A DNA stretch of 60,000 bases from Symsagittifera roscoffensis (Eukaryota; Xenacoelomorpha; Acoela; Convolutidae). The translations under genes were made by a program, and so were the position numbers. The DNA is taken from positions 44,747,467 to 44,807,466 of the forward strand of contig NC_087070.1 in assembly GCF_963678635.1 (NCBI RefSeq). Direction: 5' to 3'. The notes below the pieces were generated by a model, which saw only the letters and a program-made list of their open reading frames with translations, searched no databases and was not told the DNA's origin. Below are positions 18,292 through 27,256 of the stretch, in pieces (within the stretch, counting starts at the first letter, position 1; every line of letters begins with the position of its first letter).

Positions 18292-18798
18292 TTAATCAAA
18301 ACTCACTTGCCCCTTTAGCTCGGGAACCGAGGGTTCGACCACTCGTTCTTCCAAGATAATTCCCAGCTTGGGTTGTTCCACCATCAGCATTCCAGTTTCT
18401 TTAATACGTTCAACCCAGAAATTGAGTACTATGACTTGCTCATAGTCGAAGTACGCTTCCCTGGCTTCTTCATTCACGAAGGGATTATACTCCATCCCCG
18501 GTATGCCAGACACATATTGGAACGACTTCAGTTTCCCTAGTGTTGCAAACTCTTTTTGTCCTTTGACTGCTTCAATCAACTTCCGGCTCACTTTCAATTC
18601 TTTGTTGGAATATCTTCTCACTTCTTCCAACTTGCGATAGCTCTCCATGTCATCCGACTCCTTATTTGGTACAGTCAACGGCATACCCTGATATAATTCC
18701 AGGAGTGCCCTAAGGAAGTTCCTTTCGCAATCAACTCCCTTTTGCCGAATGTTCTTTATACATTCTCCCAAAACAGGAGTGGGGATACGATCCACCAC
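18292..18798 (-). CDS. Polyprotein 2, helical region (copy B)
   Basis: This is the same frame as the pieces before and after, bounded by TAG 18865 and TAA 18292. It matches copy A in RRYSNKEL, YVSGIPGMEYNPF and AYFDYEQV. Copy A is open at both stop positions, so both stops are private. Function is unknown. Confidence 0.65.
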   Translation of the reverse strand: MVDRIPTPVLGECIKNIRQKGVDCERNFLRALLELYQGMPLTVPNKESDDMESYRKLEEVRRYSNKELKVSRKLIEAVKGQKEFATLGKLKSFQYVSGIPGMEYNPFVNEEAREAYFDYEQVIVLNFWVERIKETGMLMVEQPKLGIILEERVVEPSVPELKGQVSFD

Positions 18799-18864
18799 GA
18801 ACCTGACAAAGCAATGGGCATCCTTACGCTTAGCCCACGCTATCGCAGAATCGTCTTTTGAAAT

Positions 18865-19497
18865 CTACGCTCGCAGAGCTTCCATCAACTCCAGCTCCTG
18901 TTCCCGTGATTTCGAATCATTACTGGCTTCATATTCCGCCTTCTTGATGCCCATCAAGCACCAAGCCAACCGTACTTGCAGATCGGTTCTCATGCAAGGA
19001 TGAGCCAGGTATGCTGCCACCGTAGCAGGTGCATGCATCGACTCGTCGAAGTATCTCTGGAGGGCCGCCCTCCAAGAAATTTCTAGTAGTTTTTCCAGTC
19101 CGATTTCGTTCGCTTCAGAGGACATTACCGTGCCGTATTCTTTCCGATTTAAGTTTGAATTCTCCGTAAGCTCTTTCAGATATTCCTGCATGGCTCGCTT
19201 CTCGCTCCAAGCCATCAGGTGCCCTCTTGCGGAGTTTCTCGCTTTCAACATCTCCACATAACCTCCTGCTGGATCTCCCATGTGGACCGATTCCGGCACA
19301 GTGACTCGACTGTACTCGACCACGTCGAGTTGTCCTTCCAGTTTCAATTTGGCCATGTTGGTCCGCGAGGGCCTGTAATCTGCAAGTCCTCCAGATCCAC
19401 ATTGACTGATGATCTCCATCTCTAATTTAGTGTCTGCCAGGTTTCGTGCTGTTTTCTTTGATCTCACGGCTGTCGTGGTCAGACCTGCCAAGAGCAT
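18865..19497 (-). CDS. Polyprotein 2, segment after a frameshift (copy B)
   Basis: The frame overlaps the end of the large upstream ORF, and homology to copy A passes from one to the other near 19490. Anchors shared with copy A are the ISQCG block, VEYSRVTV, PAGGYVEMLKARNSARGHLMA, and MRTDLQVRLAWCLMG. It ends at TAG 18865, where copy A is open. No family is recognised. Confidence 0.65.
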   Translation of the reverse strand: MLLAGLTTTAVRSKKTARNLADTKLEMEIISQCGSGGLADYRPSRTNMAKLKLEGQLDVVEYSRVTVPESVHMGDPAGGYVEMLKARNSARGHLMAWSEKRAMQEYLKELTENSNLNRKEYGTVMSSEANEIGLEKLLEISWRAALQRYFDESMHAPATVAAYLAHPCMRTDLQVRLAWCLMGIKKAEYEASNDSKSREQELELMEALRA

Positions 19498-22400
19498 AGG
19501 GGTATCAGATTCTCTTTTTCTCCCCCTGTCAGCGTTGCACCATCTCCTTGCCCGCTCTCGCCTGAACGACCTGCGCTCGTTAGAGAGGTCACCACTGCGC
19601 TGGCTCTCGACTTCACCACTCTCGGGTTCATGGCTCGACTTCCTGTTTTCCCTTTTAGTCGCTTCAGCCCCTTCCTGGCTCGTCTGATAGGTAATTTCTT
19701 TGCAACCTGCTGATCATCGGCACTGTCTTCTGTTACTGACTCGGTCAGAACATCCGACTCCATGGAGTTCACTATTTTCTCCAGGACCTCACGCATGATG
19801 GGTTGGTTCAATCCCACCTTCATTATGGACTGCGTCCCATATCGCTTTATCACGTCCCATGATCTTTCCATGAAATTCACTCGGCTCCAGGTTGACCCTG
19901 TCTTGCCTTCTAATTCACTTTGATATCTCTCCCATTCCTCTTCCGGCAGCGTGCTCAGGAAGGATACCCTCATTGATTCTTCGATTTTTCTCCTCCTCGG
20001 TGACTCATGGAGCAATCTCTGCGGATCCCTGCCTCGGCATTCTCTCGCCTGGCTTATTGGGTCCATCGGTGATAAGTCGGCCGACGCCTCGTTTGTAGGG
20101 GACATGAAAGACGATGGCGTCATTAGCAACAGACTCCCATCGACTTCCCCATCGTCGTCTTCACTAAACCGGTATTCTAACAAGTCTCTCTCCAACGCTC
20201 CCAGATCTGTCTCACCCGGTTTTCCCGTCTTTCCCTCGATGTCGTCGTCGTCATCGTCCTGATCCATCAATTCATCATCACCTGCATCAGGTTTCGGCCT
20301 GGGTCCTGAAAGTCCTTGTCGTGAGTCTATGCCCGAGTCCGGCCGAGCCGGTACGGTCATGTCTCCTGCGTGATAAAACAATTCATCGTTCACCAGGAAT
20401 TCTACGGACTCCTCGCCATGTGGTGCCAGATCCTCTATTGTTGTGTATGAGCCTCCTCTGCTCTCCTTTGCCACTTCCAGCATGACTCTTTTCACTTCTC
20501 CTGGCCACTTCAGTCTTGATAAATCATCTGTGGGAGAATAAACTTCGTTCCACATTTTGGCCGAGACCTCTGGTCTCCTGGAAGGTAGTGCCTTGATCTT
20601 TTTCCTACTCCAAGCATCAGGAAATGAGAAGTCAAACGTGTGCGCGGCTGCAACATTCCAGCCGATGAAGCGCGGCTCCATCCCTTCACTCCACTTCAAC
20701 ATTCTCTTCTCTGCGTCGCGAGCTTCTCCGATGCGAGGGGCAATGATGGGAGATGTGACTCCCAACAACGTCCTCCTTATCGGTGGATATCGAGGGCATT
20801 GGTCCGGCAGCGGCCTGGACCCAGAAAGCCACGCTTGCTGGTTCTCTTTAGCGTGTGCATAGGCCTCTGGTAAGAGTGGGACTCCCATAGCCGCTCCTGT
20901 GTCCTTCACTACTGGTCTCAAATTCCAAAGCTTCGGGTTAAACTGGATGTGAGAAAGTTCCTCACGGCCCATTCGGCACTTGAAGTGGTTGTTGAAATCC
21001 ATCAACACCCAACCTGGCTCCGCAATTCTTCCGAACAGCCTATCGTCACTGGCCAGCCCCCTCAACTCCCTCTGCTCTACCCAGTTCAGCACGGAACAGT
21101 CCACGACTGAGACCAGGTTGACATACAACACAGAATTCCTGTATGCCTTGACTTGCACGTCCGGGAACGCGAAAGACATCACCGGTCCATACACCACCGT
21201 GACGAATTCCCGCAGTCCGTGAATCAGAGCCAACGGATCGATCCGCATCATGACAGCCAAGTCTGTCAGCAAGGGCATGCCACAATACTGCTTACATTCA
21301 CTCGCATCCGTCGCCACCGTATCTTCTCCCGTGACGCTCCGGTTTTGTTGCAAGAGATATTGGAGCAGGAGAGTCATCCAGTTTTTCCTCTTCTTGAGCG
21401 AGGCGGTTTCCAACTGTGCATTGAACTCACGACTCGGTCCCTGTAGTTGTTCAGGGTAACGCAACAGCACAAGCAAATCACCCAGTCGACCGTAGGTCAT
21501 GGCAATCAGAGTCAGGAGTCCATCCAATCTCAAATCTGTCAACGCTTGGGTGAAGAGATTCAACGGCCCCTTCACGAAATTTTCATGACCAAATGTCACG
21601 TATAAGGCTAATACCAGGCCAATCGACAACTTCCTGATGTCCTTGACAAAACTCGCGATCAAGTTCCGGGATGCCCTAGGATAGCACGTCGACAGGAAGG
21701 ATGGCGTCCATCCCACTCCCATTCCACCCAAGATAGCATCCGATCGTTCGTACTGTGCCCTCGTGGCTAGCACGTCAGCTTGGAACTTGTCCAGCGACAT
21801 CGTGTTTACGTCCTGCATCAATTTCAACATCATGCCCCCAGCTAACTCCCGGGCATCAAACAAGTTTTTCAGATACACGTGTATCTCTTTTATCACTGCC
21901 GGCGCATGCTCGAACGCGTCCTCACCCAAGGTGCACAGCCTTGGTGACAAATACAACCATACGTTATTGTGCGGCCTCGTGCGCAAAGCCATTGCCATGA
22001 GGTCTTCTTCCGCTGATGTCAAGTTCTTCCTGACTGTCCTGCCCTGCTCATTCTTGGCATGATCCATCTGTCTGAACCAGAGATCATCAGCCACCTGTTG
22101 TACCAACAGATGATCGTCATCCACCCCTGGTCTTAACTTCAGCAATCTGGCAAAGTTGGACAGCTCCAACCCCAGAACCTCATCCAGCACCAACCGAGTT
22201 GTGCTACAATCTTTGAGCCCCTGTATGGCATTGGAAACGTCAGCCCAAACGGCGGGAAGCTCAGATCGGGACGGGTAGTAATTGTCTGGGTCTACTACCC
22301 TGTTCGGGGCAGGAATTATCACGTTGAACCTCCCCTCTGCTATCGTTGTGACCATTGTGTACACGAACTGAAGGGGTTCTGGCAATGCAGCGTACCCTGG

Positions 22401-22574
22401 TGACAACACAAAGACCACCTTCACCACATTTTGGGTGAAACGTTGTCTTGCTGCTGCTTCTACCTCAGCCATCGCCGAGAGCAATGTCATTATCGCCTCC
22501 CCTATGACCTCGTTGCTCGGGATCGACCCATCCGTCAGACGTGACAACAAGCAGATGATCATTTGAGCCTGCAA
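19479..22574 (-). CDS. Polyprotein 2, central 1031-codon piece with SGNH-like repeats (copy B)
   Basis: This is the longest single open piece in the window. Residues 1-170 look like the C-terminal half of a degenerate SGNH domain, with an LPAVWADVSNAI helix, an LVLDEVL strand and DDDH at 152-155; the GSND part lies in the preceding frame. Residues about 430-550 repeat the pattern with an LNWVEQRELRGLA helix, a VLMDFNNH strand and SHIQFNPKLW. Residues about 755-775 form an Asp-rich run. Residues about 830-910 hold the conserved ESPRRRKIE...GLNQPIMREVL block. Copy A splits the same region over four ORFs. The fold assignments are inferred from order and spacing; the middle is unassigned. Confidence 0.7.
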   Translation of the reverse strand: MQAQMIICLLSRLTDGSIPSNEVIGEAIMTLLSAMAEVEAAARQRFTQNVVKVVFVLSPGYAALPEPLQFVYTMVTTIAEGRFNVIIPAPNRVVDPDNYYPSRSELPAVWADVSNAIQGLKDCSTTRLVLDEVLGLELSNFARLLKLRPGVDDDHLLVQQVADDLWFRQMDHAKNEQGRTVRKNLTSAEEDLMAMALRTRPHNNVWLYLSPRLCTLGEDAFEHAPAVIKEIHVYLKNLFDARELAGGMMLKLMQDVNTMSLDKFQADVLATRAQYERSDAILGGMGVGWTPSFLSTCYPRASRNLIASFVKDIRKLSIGLVLALYVTFGHENFVKGPLNLFTQALTDLRLDGLLTLIAMTYGRLGDLLVLLRYPEQLQGPSREFNAQLETASLKKRKNWMTLLLQYLLQQNRSVTGEDTVATDASECKQYCGMPLLTDLAVMMRIDPLALIHGLREFVTVVYGPVMSFAFPDVQVKAYRNSVLYVNLVSVVDCSVLNWVEQRELRGLASDDRLFGRIAEPGWVLMDFNNHFKCRMGREELSHIQFNPKLWNLRPVVKDTGAAMGVPLLPEAYAHAKENQQAWLSGSRPLPDQCPRYPPIRRTLLGVTSPIIAPRIGEARDAEKRMLKWSEGMEPRFIGWNVAAAHTFDFSFPDAWSRKKIKALPSRRPEVSAKMWNEVYSPTDDLSRLKWPGEVKRVMLEVAKESRGGSYTTIEDLAPHGEESVEFLVNDELFYHAGDMTVPARPDSGIDSRQGLSGPRPKPDAGDDELMDQDDDDDDIEGKTGKPGETDLGALERDLLEYRFSEDDDGEVDGSLLLMTPSSFMSPTNEASADLSPMDPISQARECRGRDPQRLLHESPRRRKIEESMRVSFLSTLPEEEWERYQSELEGKTGSTWSRVNFMERSWDVIKRYGTQSIMKVGLNQPIMREVLEKIVNSMESDVLTESVTEDSADDQQVAKKLPIRRARKGLKRLKGKTGSRAMNPRVVKSRASAVVTSLTSAGRSGESGQGDGATLTGGEKENLIPLCSWQV

Positions 22575-23520
22575 CCACTATCACCTGCGGCTCCATGCTG
22601 ACCACTCTTCGTACACTTATCATCATGCCTATTGCCTGTCCCCAGTCCAATTTAGGCGCCGTCAAGAAAATCACGTCGGGCCAAAAGAGAGAACGGGGCG
22701 TATAGAGATAATCGGAACTGGCCACGATCAGATACTTTGCAGCTTTCATCTCTAAGGGATCGTAAGCTGCGAACAGGCCGTCGCCTATTGGGGCCTCCAG
22801 TTTCCCATATCTCCTGTCATCTCCATCCACCGTGGTCGTTCGGGGGTAGTCCCTTGAATACTCGCCAGGCGTCTGACCGGGTGGTTTAGCAAACTGCCTG
22901 TACATCTTGTGATGCTTGTTATTGGGCTTGTTCTCTGCCTGAAACTTGCCCTTGCGAGCAGGTGGCGTCAGTTCCCGGGCTCTCTGTCGGACATCCGTAA
23001 GAGACCGGGTGTTCAAAGGTCCAAAGGTATTGTCCTGAGGCAACCCATTCAAGTCTGCATGCCGGAGTGTAGTTGTAGAGCTAAACTGCTCCTGCTCTGC
23101 TAGCAGCCAATCCACGCCCGGTATCCGATATAGTCGCGACACTGTGGGACTTTCTCCGCCAATCATTCTCATCGCGTCCTCCCGACACGTCAGGGTATTC
23201 ATGTTCAACTTCGTGGACATGTCCGTCTTGTACTGTCCCCAATGACTCGGGTCTGATTGGTTCCAAAGCAGCAGGCTGCCTGGTTCAACTCCCTCCGCAG
23301 GCACGGCGCTCGTAGACGGTCCTGCTGCTGAAGCAGGGTTTGCCGTGGCGGGCGGATCGTTCCTCCTAGACACGGTCTGGGAGTTATTCCTGTTCTGAAC
23401 CACTGATCTGCCGAGTCGACTTTCAAGCGGTTGTGTTCTGGGAGGGGGAGCAGTCCCCAGCCTCTCTCTCACGTTTGAGCTCGGAGCGATGGGTGCGGCT
23501 ACAGCCGTCTCCATTTCCAA
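22465..23520 (-). CDS. Polyprotein 2, Pro/Arg-rich linker and start of second SGNH-like region (copy B)
   Basis: The first 90 residues are low-complexity and Pro- and Arg-rich. Then comes a block shared with copy A: SLYRIPGVDWLLA-type sequence, ALRFADLEGLP in A versus TLRHADLNGLP here, and YGKL/AAYD near a RSLFWPDVIFL strand. Residues about 310-325 read VIVVAGSNDHL, like an SGNH block III. The frame is lost near 22520, and the last 30 residues are not homologous. Its start lies inside the preceding ORF after a frameshift near 23500. Confidence 0.65.
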   Translation of the reverse strand: MEMETAVAAPIAPSSNVRERLGTAPPPRTQPLESRLGRSVVQNRNNSQTVSRRNDPPATANPASAAGPSTSAVPAEGVEPGSLLLWNQSDPSHWGQYKTDMSTKLNMNTLTCREDAMRMIGGESPTVSRLYRIPGVDWLLAEQEQFSSTTTLRHADLNGLPQDNTFGPLNTRSLTDVRQRARELTPPARKGKFQAENKPNNKHHKMYRQFAKPPGQTPGEYSRDYPRTTTVDGDDRRYGKLEAPIGDGLFAAYDPLEMKAAKYLIVASSDYLYTPRSLFWPDVIFLTAPKLDWGQAIGMMISVRRVVSMEPQVIVVAGSNDHLLVVTSDGWVDPEQRGHRGGDNDIALGDG

Positions 23521-24319
23521 GGCGGTTGACGAGGGATTCGGGCACGCGTGCCCTTATTCTATTTCCTCCGGTCGAACTGGTCCGAGCCAGAGAATTGGTC
23601 GCCCTCGACTCCTGCTCCATTTCCCTCAACTGCGTCTGAAATACATCATTCATCCAGTGTCTCCCTCGTTGGGTGTTGAAATGTATTCCATCTCTGGTAA
23701 GCGCGATGTGATCAATCATGCGCAGCGTGTTTTCAAGATCCAGAAGTCGCAACTCGCCAGGGTTGTTTCTCATCAGGTCACGGATCATTTCGTTCCACCG
23801 TGTCACGTTGCCATTCATGAAATCTGCCACTGTGGTGCCCACCAGCGGGTTTTGTGGTATCGTGCACAGCACCACAAACCTGGGCCTGTACTTCTCCTTC
23901 AGTTCATTCAGGAGGCATACCAGCAGAGGCTCCCACTTGCTCTCGGGAGTCACTGGGGCTCTCGAGACGTCGTTGGTTCCCAGCATTATCACCAGCGTAT
24001 CCAGGTGATCCTCGCTCTGGAATTCCATCATCTTGATGACCTGAGCCACTGAGGCTCCTCCAAAGGACAAAGTGGTAGTCTGACCATAGACGAAGATATC
24101 ATTCAGATCCCTCACCAAACTGTCTCCTATGATTAAATGGCGACTCCCTGGGGGAATTACCTGGTCGCTCGTAGCGGGGTTCCAGCTCATGTCATTCAGG
24201 CAGGCTCGAGGATGCTCCGCAGCTACTTGCGTGAATTGGTGACGTGTCATCAGATTCTTCCTAATATCTACCACGCGGGACTTTTGATAGGTTCTGACAT
24301 GCGCAGTCCCCGAGGGCAC
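23423..24319 (-). CDS. Polyprotein 2, SGNH/GDSL hydrolase-like domain (copy B)
   Basis: All SGNH blocks are present: GDS with Ser67 (IIGDSLV), FGGAS at 86-90, GTND at 114-117, and DGIH with Asp210 and His213. The catalytic Ser-Asp-His set therefore survives in both copies despite other decay, which suggests the activity mattered to the element. The reaction is expected to be ester hydrolysis; the substrate is unknown. The N-terminal 60 residues match the segment upstream of the domain in copy A. The ORF opens with a non-ATG codon at a frameshift, so it is part of the polyprotein and not a separate gene. Confidence 0.85.
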   Translation of the reverse strand: MPSGTAHVRTYQKSRVVDIRKNLMTRHQFTQVAAEHPRACLNDMSWNPATSDQVIPPGSRHLIIGDSLVRDLNDIFVYGQTTTLSFGGASVAQVIKMMEFQSEDHLDTLVIMLGTNDVSRAPVTPESKWEPLLVCLLNELKEKYRPRFVVLCTIPQNPLVGTTVADFMNGNVTRWNEMIRDLMRNNPGELRLLDLENTLRMIDHIALTRDGIHFNTQRGRHWMNDVFQTQLREMEQESRATNSLARTSSTGGNRIRARVPESLVNRLGNGDGCSRTHRSELKREREAGDCSPSQNTTA

Positions 24320-25290
24320 TATCGTGTGGGGTGCTCGCTCCGAGCTATTAGATGACTGATCACGACGTTCGGTTGATCAGTGGTTCGGTTGATCTCATCC
24401 ATTGTTGCTCTGGCCATTTGGTTGAACGATTCTTGCAACTGAGGAGCGAGGTAAGTGTCAGAAGGGTCTGGTATCGTGAACCTTTGACTAGAAGCAGACG
24501 TTCGTGTCTGCTGAGGAGTCTCGGGCCCTCTCAATGCACGTAAATCCAGAACCTCGGGCCCTCTCGATACACACAGCTCCTGGGCTGTTGTCCAGGGGCG
24601 TGTGTCGTTAGATCCCTCCGAGGATTTCATGCTCGCCAGAACTTCCGGTGACACTTGGCTCACCTTCGCCATATACAGCTCCTTCAGGTGCTTTATTTCA
24701 TCCTCCTTATAAGCCACCTGCAGATCTTCATATTTCTTCTTCCATTCGTCTCTTTCTCGAGCTATTGCCCTATACTCCTGGAGTTTGGCACACAGCTCGC
24801 TCTGATCTTTCTCCTTCTTCTCCAGCGTCTCGATCGTCTCCGACGTCTGGATCTCTATTTCACTCACCCTCACTTTCTTCGACGGAGGGGCAGCTGTAGG
24901 AGAGTCGACCGAATGTGACGGGCCTGGCCCATCACGTTGTCTCTTCGCTCCGATGAGTGGCTGCGCCGGTTGGACTGGTAAGGGCATCTCACCTAGCCGG
25001 TGGTCCCTCTGTTCACCTAGTCCTGGCTCACGCCTCCATCTCATCAGTCGATTTCGACCTCTCTCGGCGGTCCCGGACTCACCGAAGGCCAACATTAAGA
25101 CGACTTCCGTAGGGCGATTCCCTCGACCCTCTCGTCTTAATGCATTAAGGAGCGCAACCACAAACATCGCCAGCCCCGGGTCTTCTCGTGTAAAATCACA
25201 ATCGATCAGCCGCTGATAGATCTCGTCCAGAGTCGCTCCTAGACTCGCTGAGAGGAATTCCATTTGTGTCTTTTGTGTCACCCTAGACAA
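24319..25290 (-). CDS. Polyprotein 2, N-terminal coiled-coil segment (copy B)
   Basis: The frame opens at ATG 25290, about 110 bases after the candidate splice acceptor. A second ATG ten codons on (MEFLSASLG) aligns better with the copy A start. Residues 15-85 share the helical GNRPTEVVLML...LMRWRRE block with copy A. Residues about 145-220 are charged with heptad-like periodicity (ETIETLEKKEKDQSELCAKLQEY), a probable coiled coil. Then comes an IPDPSDT motif also found in copy A. The frame is lost at about 24320, where copy A continues into the SGNH domain. It has no recognised family. Confidence 0.72.
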   Translation of the reverse strand: MSRVTQKTQMEFLSASLGATLDEIYQRLIDCDFTREDPGLAMFVVALLNALRREGRGNRPTEVVLMLAFGESGTAERGRNRLMRWRREPGLGEQRDHRLGEMPLPVQPAQPLIGAKRQRDGPGPSHSVDSPTAAPPSKKVRVSEIEIQTSETIETLEKKEKDQSELCAKLQEYRAIARERDEWKKKYEDLQVAYKEDEIKHLKELYMAKVSQVSPEVLASMKSSEGSNDTRPWTTAQELCVSRGPEVLDLRALRGPETPQQTRTSASSQRFTIPDPSDTYLAPQLQESFNQMARATMDEINRTTDQPNVVISHLIARSEHPTR

Positions 25291-25779
25291 AGTTCGTTTG
25301 TGTCACCCATTTCTTATCGTGTTGATTCTTACTGCCGTGTAATGTCTTCCTGTCTCGTTTCGATTCAATGGATTCACTAAACAATTTCTGATCAATCAAG
25401 ATCTAAAAAACAAGACTTAAAACCATCATTTTTGGATCCAACATCATTCAACTCTTTAAAACTCTTCATTGAAATTCTCTTCTCAATTCTGATTTAAAAA
25501 CTTAGCACCAAGGTGGATCGTCCACCTGCATCTACGTCAGGGTAGCACGAATGAGCGCTGTCACCTTGATGCCTGGAGTAGTCCAGGTCTTTTATGACAC
25601 AAAACATAAAACATATCATAACAATAACATAACACATAAACACATAAACATCACACAACTACATTATCACATAAAAACATAATCCCCAATATTGTACCTA
25701 AAACCTAACCTAATCTAAAACCTGAAACTAATTCTCATCGAGTAACTTAATAAAAATCACTTATCGCCAAACGCAATTC
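25291..25779 (-). other. Spacer between the two polyprotein frames (copy B)
   Basis: This is a non-coding spacer with a TTATGTGTTATG-type run at about 25630-25650 that parallels the copy A spacer. It also contains inverted repeats: AGGTGGA-TCG-TCCACCT at 25511-25527, and a longer pairing of the 25504-25517 region with 25561-25574. No frame crosses it. Confidence 0.6.
25403..25418 (-). promoter_or_regulatory. Candidate splice acceptor for polyprotein 2 (copy B)
   Basis: On the minus strand TTGTTTTTTAG is followed by ATCTTGATTGATCA, matching the copy A site at 5336-5351 in tract, AG position and the 14 bases that follow. Conservation of this patch inside a diverged spacer supports a functional site. 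The donor is unknown. Confidence 0.5.
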
Positions 25780-26583
25780 CTAGCATATGCTCAGATAGTA
25801 TTTTTTATGTAAGTAAACCTCTATGTCAGTTTCTGAAAATATCACATGTACAAGTGCGTACAACTCTCTCGGATGTAGCTTTCCCCTATTAGGATCATAT
25901 ACTGGTAACGAGAGAGAGGTCACTCCTCTCTCAACCAAAAAATCCCTAAATAGAGTCAAGGCCAATACCAAGCTCTTTGGATCTACGTGTTGCCTATCAG
26001 TGGCCTTGGTAACCAGGAAACACAAATATTTCCCTGGTATCTGTGATGCACCAGGGGGCAGCGCTATCATCCCTCCCACACCAGGCCTCTGTTTCCATAA
26101 AAACTCGATGTTCTTATACTCTCTTTTGAAATCAGCCGCTAGTGCTGTTTTGAAGCTTACGTCCGCGGTTATCGCTATAGCGCACGTGCGTTCCGTGAGT
26201 ATGAAATCGCTGTCCGTTATGACGATCTTATTTGAATATTGGTTCGGTAGATCAAAATACGAATCAAAGATTCGTCCAAAAGGTGGTTGTTTAGCATTCT
26301 CGCCCTCTGTCTCTAGTTCGCCGGTTTCTCTTGCCGATTTCAATTTTTTTATTATCAGATTTTCGGTGTGGGTGAGTCCTACCCCCACTCCCCGGACAAA
26401 AATATCCATGGACGTCCCCGTCGATCGCCCAAAGTCTAGGAGATCGATGTTGGATTTTGGAACACGTAGAGGACCATCTGGGGCGACCCAGTTGGACTCG
26501 GTATTGTCATGACTGATGTATTTGATGCCGTCTTTATCGACGTCCTGAATCGTCAGGATCGTCTCTTTTGGATCTGTCGGCAT
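25780..26583 (-). CDS. Macro-like domain at integrase tail (copy B)
   Basis: The domain aligns over its length with the copy A domain (about 80% by eye): VGVGLTHTENLIIKK, AITADVSFKTALAADFK, a GGMIALPPGA turn, CFLVTKATDRQHVDP, a long helix, LSLPVYDPNRGKLHP and VHVIFSETDIEVYLHKK. In TARG1-like macro domains a lysine in the LITK strand is catalytic; copy B keeps a Lys in LVTK. The GCGLD loop is replaced in both copies. Such folds bind ADP-ribose. ATG 26583 is not a true start, because a shift near 26575 separates it from the linker. Confidence 0.72.
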   Translation of the reverse strand: MPTDPKETILTIQDVDKDGIKYISHDNTESNWVAPDGPLRVPKSNIDLLDFGRSTGTSMDIFVRGVGVGLTHTENLIIKKLKSARETGELETEGENAKQPPFGRIFDSYFDLPNQYSNKIVITDSDFILTERTCAIAITADVSFKTALAADFKREYKNIEFLWKQRPGVGGMIALPPGASQIPGKYLCFLVTKATDRQHVDPKSLVLALTLFRDFLVERGVTSLSLPVYDPNRGKLHPRELYALVHVIFSETDIEVYLHKKYYLSIC

Positions 26584-26791
26584 CCAAAAGAGTTAGTTCT
26601 TGCTCATGAGTCTGTTCCGCTTCTGGTTCGAACTCCACTTCAGGTTCTGATCGATCGTCGATCCAATCCTGATCCATATCATTCACCAAGTCGATTTCTT
26701 CTAGCATCGCCACTTCGTCCAGTCCCACTAGCGAGTCCATGACATCACTTACAACTATCCTGTCTACAACGAAACCGTCGCCGTACGGATT
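26534..26791 (-). pseudogene. Acidic linker between integrase and macro-like domain (copy B)
   Basis: This is the same frame as the integrase tail ORF after TAA 26792, which aligns with a Tyr codon in copy A (NPYGD follows in both). It encodes an acidic stretch with DLVNDMDQDWIDD, like the copy A linker, and then runs out of frame. It has no catalytic motif. Confidence 0.6.
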
Positions 26792-27256
26792 TTATTTCTT
26801 CTTGTTTTTTCCTCTCTTGCTCTGGCGTGTTTTCATAGTGAGAGGAAAGTCAGGCTGTATTCCTTTGTCAATTTCGATTTGTTCCGGGCAGTCCCAGTCT
26901 TCTTCGGCATAAGGTAGAGTTTCATCGTCCACCTCTACTCGCTCGGTCAACTCGAGGTCCAGTGGTAGGTCGCAATCGTCCACCACCTCATTCCCGTCGT
27001 TTTTGTCGCGAGTACCCCTTTCATTCACTTCACAAGCAGGATCCACTATCAAGTAGTCTCCTTCTTGCATGTCCGCTGGGATGCACCAGTCCTCTGACGA
27101 GGCATTGTATGGTTTGATATTTTCGTAATGAGCTGCTCTTCCAGTGCTCAATCGATAAAAACGACCTCCTTGGTGCACCTCTGTTATCTGAAATGGACCA
27201 CGCCATTTCTTTAGTAATTTCTTGGTTCCTTTTGGTGGAACCACTTCCTGGAACAC
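26792..27256 (-). CDS. Integrase C-terminal GPF/Y module (copy B)
   Basis: KKWRGPFQITEVHQGGRFYRLSTGRAAHYENIKP matches copy A closely and is the typical integrase tail module of Ty3/Gypsy elements. An acidic linker follows and ends at a private TAA. A roughly ten-base deletion near 27265 puts it out of frame with the integrase core. The listed first codon is GTG, not a real start. Confidence 0.75.
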   Translation of the reverse strand: MFQEVVPPKGTKKLLKKWRGPFQITEVHQGGRFYRLSTGRAAHYENIKPYNASSEDWCIPADMQEGDYLIVDPACEVNERGTRDKNDGNEVVDDCDLPLDLELTERVEVDDETLPYAEEDWDCPEQIEIDKGIQPDFPLTMKTRQSKRGKNKKK

